Shown piece by piece: positions 27,159 to 34,545 of a DNA stretch of 35,259 nucleotides. The DNA is taken from positions 1 to 35,259 of the IMG/VR virus record IMGVR_UViG_3300025769_000388. The stretch is one strand, 5' to 3'. Position 1 is the stretch's first letter. Every line of letters begins with the position of its first letter. Both the position numbers and the translations under genes were made by a program. The notes under the pieces are model-generated. The model was not told the DNA's origin. It was given only the letters and a program-made list of their open reading frames with translations, and ran no database searches. Source of the DNA: a virus.

Positions 27159-27479
27159 TTATTTTTTTTGTTTTTTATATGCCTCTTTTTCCCAAGGTAA
27201 ATTACTTGCACCTTCTTTCATAAGCGCTCTTGGGTGTTTTTTTCCTTTCCAATAAACGTTTTCATCATCATATGACAAATCCCCTCTAAGTATTTGATCG
27301 CGGTGAACTTTTTCGTGACTGATAGCAACGTCTTTTTTCTTTTTAGATAAATTTTTATTTACAACAATAGTGCCATCATTTAAGGTAACGCCTTCAACTT
27401 TACCCATTCCATTTTCCTCTGTTACCAGGCCATGGTCCATTATCAATGACTTGATATTGGTTTTCATTTTATATGCCAT
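27159..27479 (-). CDS. Putative small HEXXH zinc metallopeptidase
   Basis: A 106-residue protein with an HEKVH motif (AISHEKVHRDQILRGDLSYD) near residue 55 and a downstream acidic candidate third ligand in SNLPWEKEAYKKQ near residue 95. HEXXH plus a later glutamate is the gluzincin-type zinc site. The protein is too short for known large peptidases, so it would be a minimal domain. The start at 27479 overlaps the stop of the winged-helix gene (TAATG). Substrate unknown: host protein cleavage, virion maturation or a wall-related role are all possible. Similar small phage proteins exist as I recall, but none with a proven function. Confidence 0.6.
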   Translation of the reverse strand: MAYKMKTNIKSLIMDHGLVTEENGMGKVEGVTLNDGTIVVNKNLSKKKKDVAISHEKVHRDQILRGDLSYDDENVYWKGKKHPRALMKEGASNLPWEKEAYKKQKK

Positions 27480-27919
27480 TATCTTGTTATATCTTTAAAC
27501 ATATCGTCTATAGCCTTGTTATAAACTTTATCTGTATATGATTTATTTTTAAAAAACACGCTGCGCTCAGACATTGGTAAGTCTTCTTCGCCTAGCATTA
27601 TTTTGTATATTCTTGTTATAAGGTGTTTACACTTTGTTGATGTTTTAAACACATTATATTTTATTGTGGTTTGGTTTCTTTCTGCATAAACGTCAATCCA
27701 ACCTTGTCGGCGCAATCTTTCCCATCTTTTTTTATCCCATGAAAAAGTGTATGTGCCTTTAATATAATCATCACGCGTAAACAATCCTACGCAATCAAAA
27801 TATATAAGTAATTCTAAATCAGCATCTTTTAAATTATAAGTTTTACAGGCCCATCTTCTGATAAGCCTGTAATACTTTAGTATGTTCATTTCTCTTAAAT
27901 CAGATGCTTCTATTCTCAT
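27479..27919 (-). CDS. Winged-helix (MarR-like) DNA-binding protein
   Basis: A 146-residue basic protein. Residues about 8-110 follow a MarR-like winged-helix order: helix (MNILKYYRLIRRWACKTYNL), DADLELLIYFDCVGLFTRDD, recognition helix WDKKRWERLRRQGWIDVYAE, wing RNQTTIKYNVFKTSTKCKHL, then dimer-type helices. The tail is charged (FFKNKSYTDKVYNKAIDDMF). Its start shares ATGA with the GroES stop, so it is translated with the chaperonin genes. It could control late gene expression or bind DNA structurally. Assignment by pattern only. Confidence 0.55.
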   Translation of the reverse strand: MRIEASDLREMNILKYYRLIRRWACKTYNLKDADLELLIYFDCVGLFTRDDYIKGTYTFSWDKKRWERLRRQGWIDVYAERNQTTIKYNVFKTSTKCKHLITRIYKIMLGEEDLPMSERSVFFKNKSYTDKVYNKAIDDMFKDITR

Positions 27920-28185
27920 AGCACAGCAATGACGTCAGACTCTTTTATAACGAAATATAATTTGTTATCAAACTCTATTCCGTAGCCAGCATGCTTATCA
28001 TAGTATATTAACGCATCTTCATTAAGCCCCTCAACTAGGTTGCCTATAGAAATAACTTTGCCTTTTCTATATCTTACGTCGTCTTGATGTTTTTCGTTTA
28101 AAAGCAAACCATTTGTTTTCTTTGGCTCTTCTTTTATTCTATCTATAATTATATATCTATTGATTGCCTGCATCTTCTCTAACAT
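27916..28185 (-). CDS. groES: Phage co-chaperonin GroES
   Basis: An 89-residue co-chaperonin. Family pattern: INRYIIIDRIKEEPKKTNGL (first strand and mobile loop), RKGKVISIGN, DALIYYDKHAGYGIEFDNKL, then FVIKESDVIAVL, matching the GroES order 'RVLV, mobile loop, G-x-V-x-x-x-G, GD-x-V, ESDI-AV'. The mobile loop keeps three hydrophobics (NGLLL in place of GIVL), needed to contact the GroEL apical domain. Between GN and the later strands it is shorter than the E. coli protein, so the dome 'roof' hairpin is probably missing, as in T4 gp31. The start at 28185 overlaps the groEL 3' end by 29 bases; an ATG at 28173 is an alternative. Confidence 0.82.
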   Translation of the reverse strand: MLEKMQAINRYIIIDRIKEEPKKTNGLLLNEKHQDDVRYRKGKVISIGNLVEGLNEDALIYYDKHAGYGIEFDNKLYFVIKESDVIAVL

Positions 28186-29716
28186 TTGAAATTACACAAT
28201 CAGCAGATATAATTGTAGAAGCAACGGACGCTGCATTTTTCAATGCTGTTTTGGTTACTAACACTGGGTCAATGATCCCAGCTTTAATCATATTAACGAC
28301 TTTGCCGTTTGTAACATCAATTCCTTTACCTTTGCTATACACATCCCCAGTAACACCAGAGTTGCTTAATATAGTTTTAAAAGGTTCTTTCATTGCTGCC
28401 AACAATATTTCTTCGCCCGGGCAAGCTGATTTTATACTATCAGCTGCATTACATAATGCAATACCTCCTCCTGGAACAATACCTTCTTTTAAAGCAGCTT
28501 TAACAGCATAAATAGCATCTTCAACACGGTCTTTCTTTTCTTTCAAGGCTACTTTACTATCAGCACCAACTTTTATGATACCAACGGATCCAGAAAGCAT
28601 CGCTTTACGCTCTTCTAACTTTTTAATTACATAATCGTTTTTTTCTTCTTTCAATTGTTTTTCAATTGACTCAATACGACCAGTAATTTTTTCGTTAATA
28701 TTTTCTACAGTAATAACGGTGTTGTTGTCATCTGTTACCGCTTTTTTGCAAACGCCTAAATGCTCAACGCCAATTAAATCTAAGTCATCACCCAAATCTT
28801 CATTAATAATAGTTGCCCCAGTGATAGAAGCTAAATCTTCCATTAATTCTTTTCTTGTTAATGAAAAGCCTGGTGAATCAATAACATTTACTTTTATGTT
28901 ACCCTTTGCTTTATTCATTATTAATGCAGAAAGTGGCTGTTGAGCAATATTGCCAATTATAAGTATACTGCGTTTTTCTTTTATAGCATACTCTAAAACA
29001 GTTTGAATCTTTCTAATAGTATTTACTTCAGATTCAACTAAAAGCACCAAAGGATCTTCTAATACAGCTTTACCTTTTTCTTTATCTGTAATAAGATGTG
29101 GAGATTTTAAGCCTGAGTCAAATTGCACTCCATCTACGATTTCAACGTGCGTTTCTGCTGTATCAGACTCTTCCATCAATACCACACCGTCTTTTCCAAC
29201 TTGCTCGTAAGCATTTGCTATAATACTTGCTAATGCTTTATCATTATTTGCAGAAATATTTGCAACATGGTTGAGCATTGTTCCCTCAACAGGGACTTTA
29301 ATTTTATCAAGGTATTTTAACGATTTAGCTAGGGCTTTTTCAATTCCAATCTTTATACCTCTAACGTTCGTTTGACCGCTTTGATAATATTCATTTAAGA
29401 TGGCGGAAGCAAGGACTGTTGAGGTGGTAGTACCATCGCCTGCTTCCTTTACTGTTTTTTGAGCAGCTTCTTTTATAAGGGTGGCGCCAATATTTTCTAC
29501 CGGGTCCCGTAAGATTACGCTGTTTGCTACAGTTACACCATCTTTTGTGACGATCGGTCTACCTAATGCGTCTTCATATATAACACACTTTCCCGATGCG
29601 CCTAGTGTTGATTTGACAGCATCGTTAAGTTTATTAACGCCTGCCATAATTTTAGTACTTGCGTTATTGCCAAAGTTTAAATCTTTAACAATATCGCTTG
29701 GGTGATTAAATTCCAT
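28157..29716 (-). CDS. groEL: Phage chaperonin GroEL
   Basis: A 519-residue group I chaperonin. The equatorial domain keeps the ATP residues: VTKDGVTVA (D59), AGDGTTTSTVL (D94), VEDAIYAVKAALKEGIVPGGG (D400) and IIDPVLVTKTAL (D483), which correspond to D52, D87, D398 and D495 of E. coli GroEL. So ATP hydrolysis is probably intact. The apical domain keeps RSILIIGNIAQQPLSALIMN but the aromatic face differs: the E. coli segment GYLSPYF reads GLKSPHL here. The C-terminal Gly-Gly-Met repeats are absent (ends REDAGNQ), and the N-terminus has about seven extra residues. The gene order groEL-groES is the reverse of bacterial operons. Likely folds large virion proteins. Confidence 0.9.
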   Translation of the reverse strand: MEFNHPSDIVKDLNFGNNASTKIMAGVNKLNDAVKSTLGASGKCVIYEDALGRPIVTKDGVTVANSVILRDPVENIGATLIKEAAQKTVKEAGDGTTTSTVLASAILNEYYQSGQTNVRGIKIGIEKALAKSLKYLDKIKVPVEGTMLNHVANISANNDKALASIIANAYEQVGKDGVVLMEESDTAETHVEIVDGVQFDSGLKSPHLITDKEKGKAVLEDPLVLLVESEVNTIRKIQTVLEYAIKEKRSILIIGNIAQQPLSALIMNKAKGNIKVNVIDSPGFSLTRKELMEDLASITGATIINEDLGDDLDLIGVEHLGVCKKAVTDDNNTVITVENINEKITGRIESIEKQLKEEKNDYVIKKLEERKAMLSGSVGIIKVGADSKVALKEKKDRVEDAIYAVKAALKEGIVPGGGIALCNAADSIKSACPGEEILLAAMKEPFKTILSNSGVTGDVYSKGKGIDVTNGKVVNMIKAGIIDPVLVTKTALKNAASVASTIISADCVISNVREDAGNQ

Positions 29717-29733
29717 TAAATTAAAATATTAGA

Positions 29734-30018
29734 TTATTTGAATGTTTTAACTACTGTTGGGCCTTCAAAAGCTTTTAGTCTTTTTCTAAAATGCTGCACC
29801 GAAGAATCGATTGCTTGTTCCGCGCCTTCAATAGTTTCGCGCCTTGTTACATCAATCCATTGGTCATCAAGCTCATATTCAGTTTGATAAAAACCATTCG
29901 GTAATTGCGTAATACGCCAATTTTCTTTTAAGGCTAAAGTTTCCCATAGGGCTTTGGTTTCTTCATTCAATTTAGGTTGTTGGTTAGTCGTTGCCGACTT
30001 GTAATAAAAATAGGTCAT
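29734..30018 (-). CDS. Small unknown protein upstream of groEL
   Basis: A 94-residue soluble protein beginning MTYFYYKSATTNQQPKLNEE. It has a central helix (ETKALWETLALKENWRITQL), a beta hairpin NGFYQTEYELDDQWIDVTRR and a C-terminal helical stretch (EGAEQAIDSSVQHFRKRLKA). No motif recognised. Its stop lies 17 bases before the groEL start, so it is cotranscribed with the chaperonins. A 62-base A/T-rich gap separates it from the upstream fibre-like gene and may hold a promoter, but I see no clear element. Confidence 0.6.
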   Translation of the reverse strand: MTYFYYKSATTNQQPKLNEETKALWETLALKENWRITQLPNGFYQTEYELDDQWIDVTRRETIEGAEQAIDSSVQHFRKRLKAFEGPTVVKTFK

Positions 30019-30080
30019 AATAAAAGGTTTTGGTTAATTATTTTTGGTTCTATAGTTATATTACGTTATTTGGTTTATTT

Positions 30081-30695
30081 TTATTTAATTCTTATTTTTA
30101 AAGCAGAATTAGCTCCGCTTAATGTTCCAGCGCCTGCAATAAAATCGGCAGCAGCAAAATCATAATTATTAGCGCTTGACCCTCCAAAAAAAATTCCACG
30201 TAGTGCAGCGCCTGATGTGTGACTATTAAGCCTTGTGTTTGCTGTGTTGTCTGAAAAAGAACCAATAGAATTTATTTTAAATTTAATGTACCACTCCGGG
30301 GTGGCGCTGTCGTGTTCTATTTGCATTGTTAAAGAGGTTGATAATTCTACTAATTGCAATTTTACGCCCATAGTGTGAGCCCCGGTTATATCTTCAACAG
30401 CTTGGCCAAAATTATCACCATCCACGGTTCCAGGAAATGGAGAACCACTAAAAAATGTTTGAAAATTACTTGCAAAAGTCGTTGCGTTTACAGGACCACT
30501 ATTCCACACTGTTCCATAAGTGTTGAAAGTACCAGAGTTATTTGTGCTACTCGCTCTTAATACATACACATGCCCTGAACTAGCAGGTCCTATAACTTGT
30601 GAACCAATAACGGTTACCGGGCCAGAAAGGCCAGAATCAGCGGGTATAGTTATGCCACTTAATTCGCCTACGTGTATATTTTTTAGTACAAACAT
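30081..30695 (-). CDS. Putative appendage protein of unknown function
   Basis: I chose ATG 30695 (MFVLKNIHVGELSGITIPAD, 204 residues) because the longer in-frame start at 30740 overlaps the preceding fibre C-terminus. The protein is Ser/Thr/Asn/Gly-rich with beta-strand character (GPVTVIGSQVIGPASSGHVY) and a small helix (SNFQTFFSGSPFPG), and ends NSALKIRIK. Composition and place after a fibre gene suggest a fibre partner or a decoration protein. No family recognised. Confidence 0.55.
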   Translation of the reverse strand: MFVLKNIHVGELSGITIPADSGLSGPVTVIGSQVIGPASSGHVYVLRASSTNNSGTFNTYGTVWNSGPVNATTFASNFQTFFSGSPFPGTVDGDNFGQAVEDITGAHTMGVKLQLVELSTSLTMQIEHDSATPEWYIKFKINSIGSFSDNTANTRLNSHTSGAALRGIFFGGSSANNYDFAAADFIAGAGTLSGANSALKIRIK

Positions 30696-30699
30696 ATTA

Positions 30700-31145
30700 T
30701 TAGGCTTGTGATACTGTATAAATAAAATCTCTCTTGTCAACGTCTATATTACTGTCAGTAATACAGGTTATTTGTATATAATTAGTTGTACTTGCTGTCC
30801 TAACTATATCATCTGACGATAAACGCGTTGCTGTGAATGTAACACCATTAACAGAGGTATCGCTGGTAGCAAAAGTAATAGTGCCTGTCCCAGCTGTGCT
30901 TTGATTTTTTAATAGCAATAATTTTGTACTTCCCGCTGTTGCTGAATTAAACTTAATAGTTACATTGGTTGCATCAGTAGGCGTGAGCACTTCGTATATT
31001 GCGTGGTCTCTAAAATCTAAATTTGCTGTTACATTACTAGACGATAGCGTTATTGTGGCATCTTTGGTTTTAAACTCATTACCAAGCTTCGTCGTTGTTA
31101 CAGTGTCATCACCCGGTGTAACATCAGCACTGGAATTACTAACCC
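30700..31145 (-). pseudogene. Detached C-terminus of tail fibre (frameshift)
   Basis: This stretch continues the fibre gene at 31098-32540 in the -1 frame. Read without interruption it encodes VSNSSADVTPGDDTVTTTKL, then GNEFKTKDATITLSSSNVTA, then NLDFRDHAIYEVLTPTDATN and a beta-rich end DKRDFIYTVSQA. The upstream frame instead ends 15 codons further on as GLVIPVLMLHRVMTL, which is unlike fibre sequence. No good start codon opens the fragment at its true N-terminus; an ATG-like start only occurs internally at 30990. Restoring one base at 31143-31148 would give a fibre of about 613 residues. Confidence 0.7.
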
Positions 31146-32540
31146 TTCCATATCGCCGTTACTATTAATACCAAGAACCTTACCAGATGATGGGCTATTG
31201 CTAACATCAAATTCATCTTTCTTTACAGATAGCCCTGTATATTCAACAGCAGTGGCACCTGAGTTAACACGCAATACTTGACTAGCCGTACCAACAGAAG
31301 ATGGCAATAATCTGTTTGTAGCTATTGTAGTTGCTGAAGAATTAATCCAAACAAGTTCGTTGGATGAATTAACTGATAATACTTGGCCATTTGTACCTGC
31401 TGTAGCGGGAGATAATTTTGCTAATGTTACAGAATTATTATTTATTTCACTTGTGCCAACGCTAGCTAATGATGCTAAACCACCTGCATCTGTTATATCC
31501 GCTATACCGTGTTTATGATCGCTTCTCGCTACGGTATCCGCTGTTCCAAAAGTATTTGCATTTGATCCAGCAAAATCTTGGAATGCTGCATCCCCAAATG
31601 TGTATGTTTTATCTGTACCACCATTTACTGAAAATGTAAGCGTATTGCCAGATTTAGTAATATTGTCTAAATAGTAATTAGACGCAGAGTTAGCTTCCCA
31701 AGCCATAGCCCCATCGACACCATCTGCAGTTAAAACATATCCATCAACAGGGTCGTTTGATATATTAAGCTTAGACTCAGAAATAGTGCTATTTAATATT
31801 TTACTATTAGTGATAGCGTTTTCGTTAATTAGGCTATTTGTTATTTTATCAACAACTGCCACATCACCTAAGAAAGTAAAATCATTAGCCGTGTAAGTTA
31901 AGTTGTTTTTTACTTCTGTTCTAATTTCTGACTTAGACATAAATGCACCGTCACCAAATATAGTAGCAGTTACATTTGATCCACCGTTTCCTGATATTGT
32001 GAATAAAACATCATTACTAGATCCGCTTGGCTTCGATACAGCTGATAAATAATTATTGTCGTTATCATCTTGATCATCAGCCCACGCAAAATTGCCAGCC
32101 CCATCCGATGTTAATACTTGGCCACTAGAACCATTGACTGTAATTCCTTTTAATTTAGTAGGCCCTAAACTTTGGCTACCAACAATAGAATCAAGACTAT
32201 GCGGTTGTGTTGTATCATTTATGTGGTTTGTTAAAGCAGTTGAGGTTGCATAATGGCTAGCTGCTTTAAACGCCGCACCACCTAAATCCAATGTTACATC
32301 AGTTTGCGAGCCTACTGAAAATGTTATAGTAGCCGTATCTGATGCATCTGCTGCATATCCAGGCTCAACTGTTATACCATCAAGATAGTCATTAGTATCA
32401 CCTAAAGATTCTGACGTTAAATCTATAATTGATTGTACTGTGAAATTTCTAGTTGGCCCTCCCCCAGCTGGGCTGTCGGTCCCTAGTAAATAGTCATCCG
32501 TTGTAGGGGTTATAGCGGTATACGAATCTATTCTTGCCAT
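31098..32540 (-). CDS. Tail fibre protein, truncated by frameshift
   Basis: A 480-residue fibre. The N-terminus (MARIDSYTAITPTTDDYLLG, then NFTVQSIIDL) resembles the small fibre at 25900-26223. The body repeats the motif 'G-x-V-L-x-x-(D/N)-(G/S)-x3-5-W': GQVLTSDGAGNFAWADD near 141, GYVLTADGVDGAMAWEANS near 267, GQVLSVNSSNELVWINSS near 383, SQVLRVNSGATAVEYTGLS near 421, and GKVLGINSNGDME near 453, where the frame is lost just before the expected Trp. The last 15 residues before the stop are out-of-frame sequence. The intact gene would end at 30700. Confidence 0.7.
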   Translation of the reverse strand: MARIDSYTAITPTTDDYLLGTDSPAGGGPTRNFTVQSIIDLTSESLGDTNDYLDGITVEPGYAADASDTATITFSVGSQTDVTLDLGGAAFKAASHYATSTALTNHINDTTQPHSLDSIVGSQSLGPTKLKGITVNGSSGQVLTSDGAGNFAWADDQDDNDNNYLSAVSKPSGSSNDVLFTISGNGGSNVTATIFGDGAFMSKSEIRTEVKNNLTYTANDFTFLGDVAVVDKITNSLINENAITNSKILNSTISESKLNISNDPVDGYVLTADGVDGAMAWEANSASNYYLDNITKSGNTLTFSVNGGTDKTYTFGDAAFQDFAGSNANTFGTADTVARSDHKHGIADITDAGGLASLASVGTSEINNNSVTLAKLSPATAGTNGQVLSVNSSNELVWINSSATTIATNRLLPSSVGTASQVLRVNSGATAVEYTGLSVKKDEFDVSNSPSSGKVLGINSNGDMEGLVIPVLMLHRVMTL

Positions 32541-32773
32541 TATTTAGTGTTGTTTATTTTTGTTCCTTTACCAAACCCAGAGCGATTGCGCCGCGCCGAT
32601 ACAAAGCTTTGTGTAGTGTGATCGTAATCCATTCCATCTATATTTTTGCCGTTACTTTTTGCAGCACGACGCTTCCGTTGGTTTTCGGCTTTCATACGCC
32701 GGCGTCTAGGGGTCTTAGCGTATTCTAGGTCTCGCTGCTTTTTACGGCGCTTCGCTTCTGGTGATAAGGCCAT
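32540..32773 (-). CDS. Small basic protein of unknown function
   Basis: A 77-residue, very Arg/Lys-rich protein: MALSPEAKRRKKQRDLEYAK, then TPRRRRMKAENQRKRRAAKS, then NIDGMDYDHTTQSFVSARRN and RSGFGKGTKINNTK. The 'DYDH ... N-R ... GTK' ending is one I have seen in small phage proteins of unknown role. It may be a nucleic acid-binding virion protein. Its start lies one base after the stop of the 265-residue gene, and its stop overlaps the fibre start by one base. Confidence 0.65.
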   Translation of the reverse strand: MALSPEAKRRKKQRDLEYAKTPRRRRMKAENQRKRRAAKSNGKNIDGMDYDHTTQSFVSARRNRSGFGKGTKINNTK

Positions 32774-32774
32774 C

Positions 32775-33572
32775 TTATTTCTTATACATTTTTTTTGTCA
32801 TGGTAGCACGCTTAGGAGCATTTTTCTTTTTCTTAGCGTCTTCCTGTATTCTTTGCTTTATAGACTTTGAGCCAACGCCTGCTATTTTTTTCGGTGCAGC
32901 CCCGGCAGTTTTAGTAGATTGTTTTTTGTATTTATCATAGCTTCTCCCTTGCATGCCGAGGTCGTACATTTTACTTAGTCTTTCTGCTTCAGAGCTATAT
33001 TTTCCTAAAGTCTTTTTCGTTTTAGCAGAAGCTTTTATCCCTGCGCGAGGATAAGCCATACCCACTTCTTTTGCAGCATTAGCATTAATAGCCTCAGTTC
33101 TAGTTAGTCTTTCTTTTGCACCAATGCCTGGTTCTGACGGATCTCCATATTTTGCAGTATACTTTGCTTTGCTTTCACGAAATTGTTTTTGCAGCTGAGT
33201 GTATGCTTCATCTCCTCCAGTTTTTTCGTAATCTTTTAATTGTTTTGCCGCGAAATCTTTTGCCATTCTAGAGCGTGTCAATTCGTCCGCTTCTTTATAA
33301 GCCTTCATTGCTTTATATCGTTCAGCGGCGGGCATATCATCAAATAAGCCATTAGAGCTTTTTGTAGTTGTTGCTTTTTTCTTATCTGTTGGATCTTTCT
33401 TAAGAACTTTATCACCATACTTTTTAGCAGGTGATTTTTCTGGAGCTGCCTTGATAGCCTCTTTAAGATGATCTGGTAATTTGTGCTGATCACCTACTAA
33501 TGCTTTCATTAATGCTGGTACTCCCTGGTGTTTCATTTTAAACATACCAGGTTTGGATTTTCCGTATCCCAT
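32775..33572 (-). CDS. Lysine-rich virion-type protein, first gene of minus block
   Basis: A 265-residue, strongly basic protein. It begins MGYGKSKPGMFKMKHQGVPA, with LVGDQHKLPDHLKEAIKAAP and SPAKKYGDKVLKKDPTDKKK, the 'K-M-K-H ... G-D-Q-H-x-L-P ... SPAKK' pattern of basic proteins I associate with marine phages. The middle is helical with many charged residues; the C-terminus is Lys-rich (IQEDAKKKKNAPKRATMTKK). Nothing suggests catalysis. High charge fits DNA binding, packaging with the genome or head assembly. The leader is A/T-rich (AACAAAACAAAATT) and includes an AAGATTAATCTT palindrome 15 bases upstream. Confidence 0.7.
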   Translation of the reverse strand: MGYGKSKPGMFKMKHQGVPALMKALVGDQHKLPDHLKEAIKAAPEKSPAKKYGDKVLKKDPTDKKKATTTKSSNGLFDDMPAAERYKAMKAYKEADELTRSRMAKDFAAKQLKDYEKTGGDEAYTQLQKQFRESKAKYTAKYGDPSEPGIGAKERLTRTEAINANAAKEVGMAYPRAGIKASAKTKKTLGKYSSEAERLSKMYDLGMQGRSYDKYKKQSTKTAGAAPKKIAGVGSKSIKQRIQEDAKKKKNAPKRATMTKKMYKK

Positions 33573-33903
33573 AATTTTGTTTTGTTAAAGATTAATCTTA
33601 TTTATACATGCATACGTTATTTATTGCGTATAATAAGTGAGGTTTACATTAGAGTGTGACGTTAGCCTATTATTATGTATATATATGGGGTATTTGTCAC
33701 ATAAAACTGTTATGAGATATATAGAGGTTTTGTATTACACCTAACTATCTGATAACCAGCCACTTAACTAAAACCAATATTTTAACCCCATGGGTACCAA
33801 TAAGTTACAACAATATATAAAGTTTTTACCTTTTTATTATTATAAATTACAATATAAATACGAACTAAAGTGGATAATATAAATGTAAAAAGAATTTAAA
33901 ATT
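33573..33903. other. Divergent intergenic region (331 bases)
   Basis: No coding frame was found here. It separates the minus-strand structural block from the plus-strand small genes, so both transcription starts should lie in it. Visible elements: the palindrome AAGATTAATCTT at 33588-33599; a TGTGAC/GTCACA pair at 33655-33660 and 33696-33701; a CCCATGGG palindrome near 33788; and one copy of the repeated plus-strand promoter-like element at 33856-33884. I could not assign a minus-strand promoter. Confidence 0.6.
33856..33884 (+). promoter_or_regulatory. Repeated promoter-like element, copy 1
   Basis: AAATACGAA, then CTAAAGT, then GGATAATATAAAT. It ends about 20 bases before the ATG of the first plus-strand gene. 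Same spacing between the ACGAA and TAATAT blocks as in copies 2 to 4. Confidence 0.65.
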
Positions 33904-34143
33904 ATGAAAACTACATTAGAAAAACACTTAAAAGAAGTAAAGTTACAAAATAGAAAAATTGTTAACTCATTAGTACAAAGTGAACTTAATAAAATATTTA
34001 GAGAAGATTACTATGGAAGTAAAGAACAAATTCTAAATGAAAAAGTAATAAGTGAAAATGTATTAGTAAAAGAAAATTGTGAAATGAAATATAATGAAAC
34101 AATTGAAGAATGGTATTTAAGAATCTATGATTTTACAAAATAA
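33904..34143 (+). CDS. Small helical protein, unknown function (79 aa)
   Basis: A 79-residue charged protein: MKTTLEKHLKEVKLQNRKIV, then NSLVQSELNKIFREDYYGSK, ending EWYLRIYDFTK. Largely helical in its first half, without membrane segments or recognised motif. The leader AATTTAAAATT before ATG has no Shine-Dalgarno. Its stop TAA overlaps promoter-like copy 2, so each gene and the next element form a compact unit. Small early phage genes of this kind often inhibit or redirect host functions, but nothing here shows which. Confidence 0.7.
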   Translation: MKTTLEKHLKEVKLQNRKIVNSLVQSELNKIFREDYYGSKEQILNEKVISENVLVKENCEMKYNETIEEWYLRIYDFTK

Positions 34144-34170
34144 ATACGAAACAAATTGGATAATATAAGT
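34142..34170 (+). promoter_or_regulatory. Repeated promoter-like element, copy 2
   Basis: AAATACGAA, then ACAAATT, then GGATAATATAAGT. It starts inside the stop codon of the preceding gene and precedes a 116-base leader that holds a hairpin before the next start. Confidence 0.65.
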
Positions 34171-34217
34171 GTAAATAATATAAATAAGTTAATAAAATTA
34201 ACTAAAATAACTTAAAA

Positions 34218-34246
34218 AGTGTATAGAACTAGTGAACTATACCACT
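34218..34246 (+). other. Hairpin in 5' leader
   Basis: Arms AGTGTATAG and CTATACCACT pair over nine bases with one bulged C and a 10-base loop (AACTAGTGAA). It lies in the leader between promoter-like copy 2 and the gene at 34287. No U-run follows, so it is more likely a leader structure than a terminator. Confidence 0.45.
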
Positions 34247-34286
34247 CTACTAAAAATAACTAATAAACAACTTATACCCTTTAGAT

Positions 34287-34493
34287 ATGAATAAAATGAA
34301 CTATACAATAAACGAAATTAAGATAGAACTATTTGACAAGTGTCACGAACTAGTGTACGAATATATGAATAGATATGCCGAACAAATCAAAGATGAAACT
34401 TTAGATGAATTCCATAATAGACACGGAGAAATGATGAAAAAGGTGTTTAGAGAATTAAGTGGAGATGTAGTGGCTTTTTACCAAGAAAAATAA
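34287..34493 (+). CDS. Small helical acidic protein, unknown function (68 aa)
   Basis: A 68-residue protein, nearly all helix: MNKMNYTINEIKIELFDKCH, ELVYEYMNRYAEQIKDETLD, EFHNRHGEMMKKVFRELSGD. A second in-frame ATG at 34296 is a possible start, as its leader AATAAAATG looks like the others. The length and composition suggest a compact helical bundle. No motif recognised. It is the only plus-strand gene with a long leader (116 bases after the promoter-like element). Confidence 0.65.
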   Translation: MNKMNYTINEIKIELFDKCHELVYEYMNRYAEQIKDETLDEFHNRHGEMMKKVFRELSGDVVAFYQEK

Positions 34494-34516
34494 ATTGCTA
34501 TACACAACTACAAACC

Positions 34517-34545
34517 AAATACGACCTCAAATGGATAATATATAT
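34517..34545 (+). promoter_or_regulatory. Repeated promoter-like element, copy 3
   Basis: AAATACGAC, then CTCAAAT, then GGATAATATATAT. The first possible ATG of the next gene (34544) overlaps its end, which argues for the ATG at 34556 as the true start if this is a promoter. Confidence 0.62.

Noticed and set aside
31098-31158. Programmed -1 frameshift as the explanation for the fibre interruption
   Set aside because: No slippery heptamer in the correct frame and no clear downstream pseudoknot; a missing T that restores the repeated Trp motif explains the data better.
33655-33701. TGTGAC/GTCACA inverted pair as an operator or attachment site
   Set aside because: Six-base arms 35 bases apart are expected by chance in an AT-rich region of this size, and no recombinase gene is seen.
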